A stretch of 64,000 nucleotides of DNA from NCBI RefSeq assembly GCF_004214895.1, contig NZ_CP035952.1, forward strand, positions 3,544,501 through 3,608,500. Reading direction: 5' to 3'. The position numbers and the translations under genes are program-made. Within the stretch, counting starts at the first letter, position 1. Every line of letters starts with the position of its first letter. The DNA comes from Pseudomonas tructae (lineage in GTDB: Bacteria > Pseudomonadota > Gammaproteobacteria > Pseudomonadales > Pseudomonadaceae). A model generated the notes under the pieces. It did no database searches, was not told where the DNA came from, and saw only the letters and a list, made by a program, of their open reading frames with translations. Below, piece after piece: positions 43,885-53,914 of the stretch.

Positions 43885-46473
43885 TTAGCGAAAGACGTCC
43901 CTGATGGCGCCAGTGGTGTCGATGTACTGCTGCGATGGCCTTACAAGGAATTCCTGGCCGTTCTGCTCGCGGATGCGCTGCTCGGTGCGCGACAGCGACC
44001 CCGGGTTGAGCGCCTCCTGCACCGAGAACAGGAACAGGTGGTCCAGGGCGATCCGGGTATAGAACAGGTTCAGGAACGGCGTGTTGTTCTGGGCCAGGCG
44101 CAGGGCCGACGCGGCAGTGTCGTCACCCTCCTTCGCCCGGGCCCACAGATTGATCACGTCGGCAGCCGTACCGATGGCCGGGCCGGCGGCCGACTCCAGG
44201 GCGCTATTGCCGAATCGGTTGGCCTCCCCGAACAGGTAGTCGCCGAAGATGCCCATGCCGCCGCCCTGGGCCATAGCCGCCAGCCAGGTCTTTGGATCAT
44301 CAGCCGGTCGCGGCTCCCGCCCCTTCGTCACATCCTTCGAGGCCATCGACAGGTAGCCGAACGCAGTGGTCCAGAGCATCAGCTGCGCCAGCGCCAGCCG
44401 CTCCCCGTTGCCGTTGCGTAACGCCTGCACCAGGTCTCGCCCGCCGCGGAGGTTGTTGCCCAGCGCGGTCGGCGTGTAGCCACGCCCGTACAGTTCGCGC
44501 CCGAGGGTCTTCTGCATGTACGCCGCCGGGAAGCTCTTGAACTGGGTCAGGAAGCGCAGCAGGTCGCCCGGCACGGTGCCTGGTTGCGTGCCCTGGTTCA
44601 TGATCGAGCGGGTGCGAGCGTCCGGCTCCAGCACCGCATAAGTCACGCGGTCGTTGACGTAGGCGCGCAGGCTGCGCTCCAGGTCCTGCCGGGTCTCGCG
44701 GATCGCGCCGGCAGATGCCGGTCGCTTGAGATCAACCAGGTATTGGGCAATGCGCTCATCGGTCAACCCGGCAATACCCTCCGGCGTCATGTAGTCGCGG
44801 CCGTCGGCATGGCGCATTTCGGTCTCGCGGAGCAGGTCCCATTTCCCGGCGTCCAGGTCGTACAGGCCCAGGGCGCGCTTGAAGTCGGCGTTGAGCGAAC
44901 CCCACGCCTTGCCTTTGTTCTGGGCCAGGTTGTGCGCCATCATCAAGCCCGCACTGGCCTTGTTCGCGTCGGTCCACCATGACAGGCCGTTCAGGCGGAA
45001 GAAGTGGCTCATGCCGCGCGACATCTTTCCGCCGACTGAGTCATCAGCCGAGAACCGACGCATGATCTCGCCGCGCATGGAGTCGGCATAGACGCCGTAA
45101 GCTGACAGGATCTGGCGTTGCTCGGCGCTGCCCCGTCCCTTCAGCAGGCCGGCACCCATCTCGGCAAGCGACCCGAGAAAACTCTGCCCTTGGTATCGCA
45201 TCTCGCTGGCAGCGACTGGCAGGTCGGTGAAGCTGGACAGCAGTGCGCCGCCGAGTTTGGACAGGGACTGCCAGGCACGGACGTTGGCCGCCACCCGGGC
45301 TTGAGTCGCATTGCCTGGGATTCGCGTCTGGCCACTGACCTCCCGGAACCTATTCGTGATCATCCCGCGTTCTTTGCGTGCATCATTGAAGTGAGTGAGT
45401 GCCTTCGGGTCGCCGCCCTTCCGCACATCCTCCTTGATCACGTCCAGCGCCATGTTCAGGTTGGCCTCTGGATTGGTGCCAAGACGGCGCATCAGCGCGG
45501 TGTTCTGACCGGACAGGTCCAGGCCGCGCAGCACCGCCTCGCGCAGGTTGCCGGTGCCGAACATCTGGTTGTATTCGTGCCAGGCTACCCCGTCCTTGAA
45601 GTGCAGGACGCGCTCCTGACTCAGCTTCTTGGCGAGGTTCGCCGGTCCGCGGAAGCCGTTGGGCTTGGCGTCGGTCGGCGACTTCAGGTGATCGCCGGAG
45701 ACCAGGCCGTCGTACACCCCGCGCAGGAACTGCATTGGGTCGCCCTCGGCGCGGAAGGTCGAGGCATCCAGGCGCGGAAGGATCTCTTCGGCCCACTTAT
45801 CGAAGCCGGCGGCGCCGATCTTCTCGCTGTCGTGGCTCTGGCGTGCGATGTAGCCGGGGATCTTGCCGATGCTGGCCCCGGCGCGGTTCGCGTCGATGCG
45901 GGCGCCCTCCTGGTACTTCTGGATGATCTTTGCGATCTCCACCACCTGCGGATTCAGGTCCTTCGTGTCGAGGTCCCTGCCGATGCGCCAGAGAGCGTCG
46001 GCGATATCCTGGTCGGAGTCGCCCTTGGCGAGCACGGCAGTCAGGTCGGCGCGATCAAGATCGGCCAGCATGCCGCCAATGTAGGCATCCCCCAGGGCCT
46101 TCTGCTCGGCAGCCACGGACAGTCGAGAGCCCTGGCGGACCAGGTTGGTGCCGACAAGGAAGGACTCGATGCCGAGATCAGGGCGGTCAGCGAACTGGTC
46201 GCGGACGAACGCCACCAGCCTGGCCCGGGCGCGCACGTTCAGCAGGGCGTTGCGCTTCTCGATGATTGCCGCACGCTGGGCCTGCTTGGCCAACTCATCG
46301 GCGGCACGCAGCGAGGCCTCTTCCAGGCTCAGTGCACCCTCCCGAGCCATGATCTCCTGGGCCCGCCCGCGCAGAAGTTGGAAGATCTCCTGAATCTCAC
46401 TCGACTCCATGTCGCCGGCGGCGGTACGCACTGCATCCGCACAAGGGCTGATGCCCGTTGGTAGCGTTGCCAT
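43885..46473 (-). CDS. Large ejection (internal virion) protein (862 aa)
   Basis: A large soluble protein with many helical segments (EASLRAADELAKQAQRAA, QNTALMRRLGTNPEANLN) and a hydrophobic stretch in the middle (LGGALLSSFTDLPVAA). Its size and its place as the last gene of the virion operon fit an internal virion or DNA-ejection protein, as in BPP-1- and P22-type podoviruses. Its start overlaps the stop of the upstream gene by one base. No lytic-enzyme motif was seen. Confidence 0.72.
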   Translation of the reverse strand: MATLPTGISPCADAVRTAAGDMESSEIQEIFQLLRGRAQEIMAREGALSLEEASLRAADELAKQAQRAAIIEKRNALLNVRARARLVAFVRDQFADRPDLGIESFLVGTNLVRQGSRLSVAAEQKALGDAYIGGMLADLDRADLTAVLAKGDSDQDIADALWRIGRDLDTKDLNPQVVEIAKIIQKYQEGARIDANRAGASIGKIPGYIARQSHDSEKIGAAGFDKWAEEILPRLDASTFRAEGDPMQFLRGVYDGLVSGDHLKSPTDAKPNGFRGPANLAKKLSQERVLHFKDGVAWHEYNQMFGTGNLREAVLRGLDLSGQNTALMRRLGTNPEANLNMALDVIKEDVRKGGDPKALTHFNDARKERGMITNRFREVSGQTRIPGNATQARVAANVRAWQSLSKLGGALLSSFTDLPVAASEMRYQGQSFLGSLAEMGAGLLKGRGSAEQRQILSAYGVYADSMRGEIMRRFSADDSVGGKMSRGMSHFFRLNGLSWWTDANKASAGLMMAHNLAQNKGKAWGSLNADFKRALGLYDLDAGKWDLLRETEMRHADGRDYMTPEGIAGLTDERIAQYLVDLKRPASAGAIRETRQDLERSLRAYVNDRVTYAVLEPDARTRSIMNQGTQPGTVPGDLLRFLTQFKSFPAAYMQKTLGRELYGRGYTPTALGNNLRGGRDLVQALRNGNGERLALAQLMLWTTAFGYLSMASKDVTKGREPRPADDPKTWLAAMAQGGGMGIFGDYLFGEANRFGNSALESAAGPAIGTAADVINLWARAKEGDDTAASALRLAQNNTPFLNLFYTRIALDHLFLFSVQEALNPGSLSRTEQRIREQNGQEFLVRPSQQYIDTTGAIRDVFR

Positions 46474-48227
46474 CAGCTTCTCCCGATTTCGCAGATCGCC
46501 GCGGCGCGGTAGGCCTTGGCATATTGTTCGGCCTTCGCCGCCTCGGTATCGGCGGCGGCCATTTCGTCACGACCCAGCGCCTGAACTTCGGCGCGCTGCT
46601 CTTCTGGCAGTTGCTCCAGCATCTCGCGGGATAGGGTCTCGTCCTCGGCCAGCGCGACGCGGGCCTCTTCCAGGTCGTCGACCTCTTTCATCTGGCCATC
46701 GACGCGGCGGCTTTCGGCCTGGCCGTCCGGATCGATGCGGCGCGATTGCGGACGCTTCAGGTACTCCAGGGCGGCACCGGCCTTGGCCGAATCCTCCAGC
46801 TCGAACAGCTTGGCGACGTCGATATCGCGCCCGGTCATGGCCTGGGCCACGGCGGTGCGCAAGGCGTTCTCCCGGATCGTCCAGTCGGCACCCTCTGCGG
46901 TTTCGCGGGCAGTGCGGATAGCGGCGCCCAGCGGGCGCTGCTGGTCGCCCTGCATGATCTGCCGGGCCCGGGCCTGGATCTGCGGTTGCAGCCGCTCCGG
47001 AACCTGGCCGCGTTCGATCAAGCCGAGGTCGCGGCGATCCAGCTCGCCGGCGCGGTTACGCTCGATCAGGGTGTCGATCTCGCTGGTGCGGGCGCGAATC
47101 TGCTCGCGCTCGGCGGCAATAGCGTCACGGGCAGCGCGCTCGGCCTGTTTACGACTCAGGCGCTCGCCCTGGAAGGCCTTGGCGCGATCCCGGAAGGTTT
47201 CGTCCAGGGCCATGTCGCGCTGCACCAGGCCGATTCGCTCGGCCTTCAGGTCGGCGATGTTGCCGATGCGCTCGCCGGTGAGGGTCGGACGGATCTCGTC
47301 AATGGCCTGCTGTTCGGCCGTACGGTACAGGGCGGCCTGGTCGGCCTCCAGTTGCCGCGCCAGGCCGACACGCAGCCCGGCATCGGGATCATCATCAAGA
47401 AGACGGCCCAGGTCGACGTCGCGGCCAAGGTCAACTGCACGCGGGGATGCAGCGGCATCCAGCGAAGTCTCCACCCGTGGCGCTTCGGTAGCGATTCGCC
47501 GGCGCAGGGCATCGCTCACGGCGCCCCCGACAGAATGCAGACCGCCGCCGAGCAGGCCGCCCAGGGCGATATTCGCAAGCGAATCGGAAAGGCCGTATTC
47601 GGTCTGGTCCTGCTGGGCTGCCAGCAGTGGCAGCGGCTCCAGGATGGCGGCGCCCACTGAACCCTCAAGCGCGCCGACGCCGCCGCGCAAAGCTGCACGG
47701 CCAAGGCCGGTCGTTGCGCCTGCCAGAAGTTGCGCATAGCGCGCTTCACCGACCACCGGAACGAACGCGGACGCGATGTTGAGCGGATCAAGCAGCGACG
47801 CGGCCAGGCTGCCAGCGATTTGCGTCGGCATCGAAACGCCATTGGCCCGGACCATGATCTGCTGGCGCGCCAGCTGCTCGCGGTGGCGCTCAATCAGAAT
47901 GTCCAGCGCCCCCTGGCGAATGCCCTGATCGGGAATCTTGATATCGAGGCCCGCATCGGAAACCTGGTTGCGCGCTTGCTCGGCGCCGATCAGCGGGGTT
48001 TCCGGCTCCAGTCGGCCAGCATTGGGCGCAAGGTACGACTCAGGCCCGACAACGGCAGCGCGGCCTTCCTGCTGCTGCGCCAGCTCTTCAAGCCGGAATG
48101 CCGAGGTGCTGGGGTTCGTCGAGAACGCCTCATCGAAGGCCGCACCGAAAACATCACCGCTATCAGCCGGAACGTCCAGTAGCGTGCGCCGGTCAAGCGC
48201 AGGGGCATCGCCTGCATAGATGGTCAA
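46473..48227 (-). CDS. Ejection protein with membrane-inserting stretch (584 aa)
   Basis: A 584-residue protein. Residues about 135-245 are rich in Gly/Ala and hydrophobic (GSLAASLLDPLNIASAF, IALGGLLGGGLHSVGG), a feature of ejection proteins that line a channel through the host envelope. The rest is helical and charged (QAERAARDAIAAEREQIRA). It overlaps the next gene upstream by four bases (48224-48227) and the 862-aa gene by one base, so the three large genes are coupled. Confidence 0.72.
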   Translation of the reverse strand: MTIYAGDAPALDRRTLLDVPADSGDVFGAAFDEAFSTNPSTSAFRLEELAQQQEGRAAVVGPESYLAPNAGRLEPETPLIGAEQARNQVSDAGLDIKIPDQGIRQGALDILIERHREQLARQQIMVRANGVSMPTQIAGSLAASLLDPLNIASAFVPVVGEARYAQLLAGATTGLGRAALRGGVGALEGSVGAAILEPLPLLAAQQDQTEYGLSDSLANIALGGLLGGGLHSVGGAVSDALRRRIATEAPRVETSLDAAASPRAVDLGRDVDLGRLLDDDPDAGLRVGLARQLEADQAALYRTAEQQAIDEIRPTLTGERIGNIADLKAERIGLVQRDMALDETFRDRAKAFQGERLSRKQAERAARDAIAAEREQIRARTSEIDTLIERNRAGELDRRDLGLIERGQVPERLQPQIQARARQIMQGDQQRPLGAAIRTARETAEGADWTIRENALRTAVAQAMTGRDIDVAKLFELEDSAKAGAALEYLKRPQSRRIDPDGQAESRRVDGQMKEVDDLEEARVALAEDETLSREMLEQLPEEQRAEVQALGRDEMAAADTEAAKAEQYAKAYRAAAICEIGRS

Positions 48228-50650
48228 TTGTTGATCCCCAGGGCGCGCACGCGACCGATGTTGGAGGCGTTGCTGGCCGGACTGGCCAGGCCCTCGGTGG
48301 TCAGCTCATCCCAGGTCTTGGTGATCGGCTTTCCGTCCTTGCCGAGCAGTCGGTACCCGTTGAGCGTCAGCGATAGCCCGGACTCGTCGTTGTTCGGCAC
48401 CCACTGGCCACCGGCAACAACGGCTTCGCGCAGCTGCTCCAGATTCACGTCGGCCGGGACGCCGCGCAGGCCCGGCAGTAGGGCGAGATCGTCGGCGTCG
48501 ATCAGCTCCAGCGCACGTTCAGCGCCACGCTTCACGGCTGCCGTGTTCAGCGCCTTCGGCACGCGGTAGGTATCGAAGAACTCGTATTTGTCGTTGACCA
48601 TGCCATTGACCACCTTCTGCGCCGCTTTCTGAGGATCGCCACCCTGTCGCGCATACGAGAGAGCGGCCTTGTAGGCCGCGTTGTACATGGTATTGAAGGT
48701 TTCGATGCCGCCGGCTTGGCCTTGAAGGGATTTAGCGAAAGGAGCCATTGCGGTCTGCACCGCTGCTGACACGTTGGTCGCAACGCCCTTTCCGAGCCCT
48801 TTCTTCAGATCTTCTTCGCTGAGGTTGGCGACCGAGGCCATGCGCTCGGACAGGTCTTTCGGCAGGCCCGTGGCGATCACCTGGGCTTCCTGCGGCAGCT
48901 TCTTGCCGAGTTGCTGAGCGATCAGCGGGAAGTTGCTACCCCACTGCGCTTGCTGCTGCTCGATCAGGGTGGCGGCATTCTCGCCCCCGGCCACCTGGCT
49001 ATTGAAGCTGGCGGCGATCTGGTCGGCAGACGCATCCGGGAGAAGTTTCGGCGCCTGCACGCCAAGCCGGCTCTGTTCGGCAATGGTGGCATCGGCATAT
49101 GCTTTGTACGCCTCGGGCGTGCCGGCCTGCTGGGCATTCGCCAGCGCCTGGCGCACCGGAGCGCTGTAGCGCGCTGCGTAGCCTGCCGGGTCCTGCTGCT
49201 GCTCCTTGAGCAGGCCTGCGCCGACACTGACGATATGGCGGTAGAGCTGGCTGTCTTCCCTGAACCCCTCGCCGACAGTCGGTGCGCCATCCACGTATTG
49301 GCGCGCCTGATCGTTATGCAGGACCTCTGCATAGGCCGTCGCATGCTCGGGCGTGTCGAACTTGCCGAGGTTGCGCCCGGTCTTCAGGTATGTGTCGATC
49401 GCCTCCTTCTCACTCATGATGCGGCCGTCATCACTTACGGTCGGCAGCAACACCTCTTGCCCATCGAAGTTTGCCGACATTGATCGGACAGTGCTGATCG
49501 ACCCGTCGGCATTCTTGACCCTCGGCCTAGCATTCAGGTCGATATTTCCCTTCTCGATCATGCCGCTGGCGCGTCGACCGTAGAATGGGCCTGACTGCTG
49601 CGACGGCGCAGGGTTGAAGCGCGCAAGAATGGCTTGGCGCTCTTGAGGGTCCGCCGTGGCAAACTCACGGATTGCCGGTGCCATGGCCTGAGGTTTCAAT
49701 ACTTCACTTTCGTACCGACTTTCCGCGTCCTTGCCGTAGGCTGCGACGAACTCGGCTTTGGAAGGCGTGTTGTCAAACTCGAATCCTTGCATCCAAGCTG
49801 CTTGGGCGTCCTGCAAGCGGGACTGCAGTTCCATCCTGGAGATCGCCTGCAACTGCCTGGCCTCGATCTGGCGCTGCCTCGCCTCGGCCTGCTGCCGGCG
49901 AATACCCTGGTCGATCATGCTGCTGACCCGAACCTGGGTTTCGGCGTTCATGCCGTCCTTCGACGCTTCGTAATACTGCTGGGCGCGCTGCGGATTGTTG
50001 TCGACCATCTGCGCGATCACGCCGGTCAGCAGGCGGCTACTGGCGTTGACCTTCTCCAGCTCGGTCTTTTCGGGTGACCAGCCATTGCGTTGCGCCTGGG
50101 AGTTGACGACGTCGAGCACCTTTTGCCGATAGAAGCCGATCTTGTTTGGGTCGCCGAAATTTAGGACTGCGGAGTCAGCAGACAACTTGATCGATGCATC
50201 GTCCACATCGTTCATGTACTGCTGGTGCTGGCCAGACTCGTAGCGGTTCAGGTCGTTCGACATGGACTGCCGACGTTGGGCGACGATCTGCGCATAGCGC
50301 TTGCGCTGGGTGTCGTTCGACAGTGTGGACCCCAGTTCCTGCTGGTACTTGTCGAAGCCGTCCAAGGTCTGGCCGGTGACGTCCAGCGCGTTCTTACCCT
50401 TGCGGGTGTAGACACCGTTCTGCTGGTTGTAGAAGGTGTTGTTCTGCCACTCGGTCAGCTTGTTGTCGGCGTCGATGATGGCGGTGGTGTCGGCCTCCTG
50501 CCGCTGCTTTGCGGCGATATCCGTGGCGACCTGCCCCACGGCATCGAGACCCTGTGCCAGCGCGCTGTTATCGACGAACTGAGGGCGCACCTGCACGCCA
50601 GGGATGCCCTGTTGACGGACCTGAAGCTGGTATTGCGGAATCCTGGCCAT
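48224..50650 (-). CDS. Large internal virion protein with DUF-like virion domain (808 aa)
   Basis: An 808-residue protein with long helical/coiled N-terminal parts (RQQAEARQRQIEARQLQAIS). A compact domain in the middle (GNIDLNARPRVKNADGSIST, then GKFDTPEHATAYAEVLHND) is found in many phage virion proteins, sometimes with lytic transglycosylases. No transglycosylase catalytic motif was seen. Predicted ejection-complex component. It overlaps the next downstream gene by ATGA. Confidence 0.75.
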   Translation of the reverse strand: MARIPQYQLQVRQQGIPGVQVRPQFVDNSALAQGLDAVGQVATDIAAKQRQEADTTAIIDADNKLTEWQNNTFYNQQNGVYTRKGKNALDVTGQTLDGFDKYQQELGSTLSNDTQRKRYAQIVAQRRQSMSNDLNRYESGQHQQYMNDVDDASIKLSADSAVLNFGDPNKIGFYRQKVLDVVNSQAQRNGWSPEKTELEKVNASSRLLTGVIAQMVDNNPQRAQQYYEASKDGMNAETQVRVSSMIDQGIRRQQAEARQRQIEARQLQAISRMELQSRLQDAQAAWMQGFEFDNTPSKAEFVAAYGKDAESRYESEVLKPQAMAPAIREFATADPQERQAILARFNPAPSQQSGPFYGRRASGMIEKGNIDLNARPRVKNADGSISTVRSMSANFDGQEVLLPTVSDDGRIMSEKEAIDTYLKTGRNLGKFDTPEHATAYAEVLHNDQARQYVDGAPTVGEGFREDSQLYRHIVSVGAGLLKEQQQDPAGYAARYSAPVRQALANAQQAGTPEAYKAYADATIAEQSRLGVQAPKLLPDASADQIAASFNSQVAGGENAATLIEQQQAQWGSNFPLIAQQLGKKLPQEAQVIATGLPKDLSERMASVANLSEEDLKKGLGKGVATNVSAAVQTAMAPFAKSLQGQAGGIETFNTMYNAAYKAALSYARQGGDPQKAAQKVVNGMVNDKYEFFDTYRVPKALNTAAVKRGAERALELIDADDLALLPGLRGVPADVNLEQLREAVVAGGQWVPNNDESGLSLTLNGYRLLGKDGKPITKTWDELTTEGLASPASNASNIGRVRALGINN

Positions 50651-50653
50651 GCC

Positions 50654-51127
50654 CTACCCCTTGATTGCGCCGTAGGCCTGCGCGCCCTTGGCGCCGGCGG
50701 TGAGCAATGAGCCGAACATGCCGGACTGACCGGAGCTGCGGGCGTTTGCGGCTGTGAGTCGCCCTTGCTGGGCTTGTGTCCGGTATCCCCATGCCTCACG
50801 GGCTGCATTGTTGCGGATCGTCAAGGCGTCCAGCTCGCCCAGGGCAGCAGTATCGTCCTGGATCTCAGCAGCAGAACCACTGTTCACGTCGACGCCATTC
50901 GCTGCGAAGCCGGCGCGCTGAGTACCAATGGCAGATCTGGTGGCCAGGCGCTGCTGGTCGGACTCGAATTCGCCGCGAGCGATGGCGTCATTCGCGGCCT
51001 CGTCGGCGAACGCGGCGTTCTGCAGGCTGGCCTGGGCCGTGGCCTCGCCTTGGGCTGCTGCCTGCTGGCCCTGGATGAGCGCTGATGCGCCCATGGCGAT
51101 GAACGGGATCGCGGCTACTGCGCACAT
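50654..51127 (-). CDS. Small internal virion protein (157 aa)
   Basis: Starts at MCAVAAIPFIAMGASAL (51127), after GGAGGG; the longer frame to 51358 is a shadow. A short hydrophobic N-terminus precedes an Ala/Gln-rich helical part (GEATAQASLQNAAFADEAAN) and a GQSGMFGSLLTAG ending. The build is like internal virion protein B of T7-type phages. It overlaps the Gp13-like gene by 13 bases. Confidence 0.7.
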   Translation of the reverse strand: MCAVAAIPFIAMGASALIQGQQAAAQGEATAQASLQNAAFADEAANDAIARGEFESDQQRLATRSAIGTQRAGFAANGVDVNSGSAAEIQDDTAALGELDALTIRNNAAREAWGYRTQAQQGRLTAANARSSGQSGMFGSLLTAGAKGAQAYGAIKG

Positions 51128-51612
51128 GCAGTGCCCTCCATCGTGAATGGGTAGAAGGATTCTCCGTTGATGCCGTAAGGCACCGCCGGGAGGAAGGTGA
51201 AGCCGCACCACTTGAGCCAGCGGATGGCCAGGGTGTTGCGCGTGTCGATCATGTTGATCAGGAGTTGGTGGCGGCTGCGCATGCCGGCGATCACGCCCGG
51301 GCACTCGGCCAAGAACTGGCGCCGGGAGGTGTTGATCCAGGTGCTGCTCATCATCCACGGCAGGCCATGCACGGCGTCGTGGCGTGTGTCGCCGAAGATA
51401 GCCACCACCTTGCCGTCGACGATGCAGGTCGCGCAGTGCGTGGCGGTGGCGACGGCATGGCGCACTTCCTTTGCCGGTGACCAGCCGCGAATCGCCGCCA
51501 GCTCGAGCGCATCAGCTGGGCGCAGGTCGTCCAGCAGCGCCTTGATGTGCCACTCGCGCACCTTTACCAAAGCAGCCGCCGGCTTGGACATTTCAGCCGC
51601 CGGCTTGGACAT
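51115..51612 (-). CDS. Gp13-like / acetyltransferase-fold virion-assembly protein
   Basis: The product (165 residues from 51612) matches the T7 gp13-like family, an acetyltransferase-fold protein needed for virion assembly: WSPAKEVRHAVATATHCATC, VVAIFGDTRHDAV and IRWLKWCGFTFLP. The start region contains a tandem 21-bp repeat that gives MSKPAAEMSKPAAA, so translation could begin at 51612 or 51591. It overlaps the 773-aa tail gene by 20 bases. Confidence 0.75.
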   Translation of the reverse strand: MSKPAAEMSKPAAALVKVREWHIKALLDDLRPADALELAAIRGWSPAKEVRHAVATATHCATCIVDGKVVAIFGDTRHDAVHGLPWMMSSTWINTSRRQFLAECPGVIAGMRSRHQLLINMIDTRNTLAIRWLKWCGFTFLPAVPYGINGESFYPFTMEGTACAQ

Positions 51613-53914
51613 TGAGCATGACCCCCAGGATGGTGAGTGGCAGTGGGTCGGACTGGCGGATGAAGACCCGGCCAGATTCGGACCAGTCGGCAATGATCGG
51701 AACCTCAGCGCGCCCGGTCAGTAGCTTGATCGGCTCGCCGTAGCTCTCTGTCGAGCGCTGCTTGCACTCACGCAGGCGGCCGGCGTCCGGGCCGGCGAAG
51801 AAGCCACGGGACTCTTCGCAGAACACCACCACCCCATTGATCCGCTTCTTGTTGCCAAGGAACGCCGGGTTGTTCGGTATGGCCAGGTCCAGGGTTTCGA
51901 AGTCGGCCGGAATTGGAAGTCCGGCATGCACCACCAGCGACGAGCTATCGAGCGCCACGGCGCCGTCGACGACCACCTGCTGCGGCGCCACGTTGCCATC
52001 GGCCAGCAGGCTGACGGTCTTGCCGTTGAGGTGATCCAGGCCAGTGATCGTGCTCGCGGCCAGCCCCCAGCGCGTCGCGGATACGCCGCGTAGCGATTCC
52101 GGGACGATTGTCTGCGGGGTCACGGTGACCACGTTCGCGGACGTGAACGCATCGATCTCCACCACCAGGATCTGCCCGGGGTCGGTCGCGGTACCTCCGC
52201 CGTACATCACGACGCTACGCCCGACCATGCCGGCATCGAAGGTGGTCGTGCCAACGGCGAGGGTGAGCGGGTTCGGGTATTTCCAGTCAGTGCCGCCGGT
52301 GAGTACTGCGGTACCGGTGCGGCGACCGTCATAGGTCAGGCCGGAGTCGACGAAGAACGCCCGGTCGAACCAGTAGTCGCCGGAGCCGGAACTGCGCAGC
52401 TCGCGAGACGCCAGGCGCTCAACGTAACGCTTGGTGGTGCCGGCGATGGTGCGACGCACGATCGCATAAACCGCGTCCTCGTCGCCTTCCGGGATCGAGA
52501 CGATGGATTCGAACGCGCCGTCGGTATCGTGCCGGTGCCAGCTGTAGACCTCCTGGGTCGGTAGGTAGGTGAAGCCCAGCTTCACGCCGTCATTACGGAT
52601 GCACCACAGCACGCTGTTCGGCACCTGGGCCAGGGTCATGGCCTTGATCTCGTAGCCGCGCACCAGGTGCGACGACAGCACGGTCAGGTCCTGGCCCTGG
52701 AATCCGTCGCTGGTGTAGCTGTAGGCCAGGTCCGCCAGCTTCTGGCCCCGGGCCTGCACGTACAGCGCGGTGTTGCCGTAGACCGCCGGCGCGACGGTGC
52801 TGGAGCCGATGTAGCTCTGGAAGATTGCCTGAACGTTGCTGGGCTTGATGCCGGTGGCGTCGCCGGAAATGGTGATCTCGGCGCCAGAGGTCAGCACCAG
52901 CATTTCCTTCAGCGGCACAATCGCGCGCACCCGGTTCACCTGGTTCGACGCAATGGTCAGCGTGATCGCGTCGTCGTCCTTGTTCGGCTGCGAGTAGCCG
53001 AAGTTGTGAAAGGCGCCAACCCGACTCATCCAGACCGTCTGTGGCTGCTTTGCGCTCGCGGCGAAGACCAGGCGCTGCTGGTAATAGCCCACCACCCCGG
53101 GGTTGTTGTCGTCGGCGAAAGGGTTCTGGTAGCTCGGCGGCGTGTCGTTCTTGTCCGGGCTGATGTTCAGGTCGGTGAACGTGATGTTCGTAGCCTGGCC
53201 GATAAAGCCGAACAGGCCGGAGCCGTTGTTTTCCTTGTAGACGTTGTAATGGTCGACGTCAGCGACGGCCGTCCAGGACAGGTCAGCGCCGGACTTGGTG
53301 TTCCAGGACGCTACCGTGGCCGGCGCCGAAGCTACGGATTCCTCGGCGGCCTCGCCGGCGGCCACCGAGGTGACGACGTAGCGGAACTGGGTTGTGTCGC
53401 CGGTACCGCCTGCCAACGGCGTGGCAGTGAGCCCCGTGGGCGCCACGATGCTAGGCATGAAGCTGATATCGCCGATGGTCCAGTTCGTCGCCCCCAGGCG
53501 CTTCAGCTCGGCCGGCGCATAGCTCGGGTGGGCGATGGTAAGCACATCCGCCGACTGGGTGAAATTCAGCTCGAACAGGTGTTCTTCCTGGTATGGGGTG
53601 GAGACCTCGTAGGCCGCCAGGCCGCTCAGCAGCTGTCCGCCGTTCGTGTAGAAGCGGATGTATTCATGCCCGAGCTCCAGCGCATAGGTCTGCTCAGTAC
53701 TGAACTGGAACGGGATCAAGCGCGAGGCGCGGGCGCTGAGCTTGGTCTCGGCCAGGAAGCGGTATCCCGCACGGTTCCTAGCCCCGCCCTCCGGCATGAT
53801 CATGAAGTTGCGGCAGGTGCGCAGGCCGGTAAAGTAGCGATTCAGGTCGACACGGGCCGATGTGGACGGCGCCATTTCTCCAGCGCTGAACGAGGGCTGC
53901 AGGATCTCGGTCAT
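51593..53914 (-). CDS. Tail tubular protein B / nozzle (T7 gp12-like) with Fn3-like insert
   Basis: A 773-residue tail protein. The opening (LQPSFSAGEMAPSTSARVDL, then GLRTCRNFMIMPEGGARNR) is diagnostic of gp12-type nozzles of podovirus tails. An inserted fibronectin-III-like domain is seen at about residues 155-260 (VAPTGLTATPLAGG, DVDHYNVYKENNG). The start overlaps the tubular A gene's stop by one base. Confidence 0.85.
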   Translation of the reverse strand: MTEILQPSFSAGEMAPSTSARVDLNRYFTGLRTCRNFMIMPEGGARNRAGYRFLAETKLSARASRLIPFQFSTEQTYALELGHEYIRFYTNGGQLLSGLAAYEVSTPYQEEHLFELNFTQSADVLTIAHPSYAPAELKRLGATNWTIGDISFMPSIVAPTGLTATPLAGGTGDTTQFRYVVTSVAAGEAAEESVASAPATVASWNTKSGADLSWTAVADVDHYNVYKENNGSGLFGFIGQATNITFTDLNISPDKNDTPPSYQNPFADDNNPGVVGYYQQRLVFAASAKQPQTVWMSRVGAFHNFGYSQPNKDDDAITLTIASNQVNRVRAIVPLKEMLVLTSGAEITISGDATGIKPSNVQAIFQSYIGSSTVAPAVYGNTALYVQARGQKLADLAYSYTSDGFQGQDLTVLSSHLVRGYEIKAMTLAQVPNSVLWCIRNDGVKLGFTYLPTQEVYSWHRHDTDGAFESIVSIPEGDEDAVYAIVRRTIAGTTKRYVERLASRELRSSGSGDYWFDRAFFVDSGLTYDGRRTGTAVLTGGTDWKYPNPLTLAVGTTTFDAGMVGRSVVMYGGGTATDPGQILVVEIDAFTSANVVTVTPQTIVPESLRGVSATRWGLAASTITGLDHLNGKTVSLLADGNVAPQQVVVDGAVALDSSSLVVHAGLPIPADFETLDLAIPNNPAFLGNKKRINGVVVFCEESRGFFAGPDAGRLRECKQRSTESYGEPIKLLTGRAEVPIIADWSESGRVFIRQSDPLPLTILGVMLNVQAGG

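Noticed and set aside
45118..46464. 448-codon plus-strand frame opposite the 862-aa ejection protein.
   Set aside because: Antisense to a coherent phage gene within a long overlapping operon; composition is that of a mirror frame.
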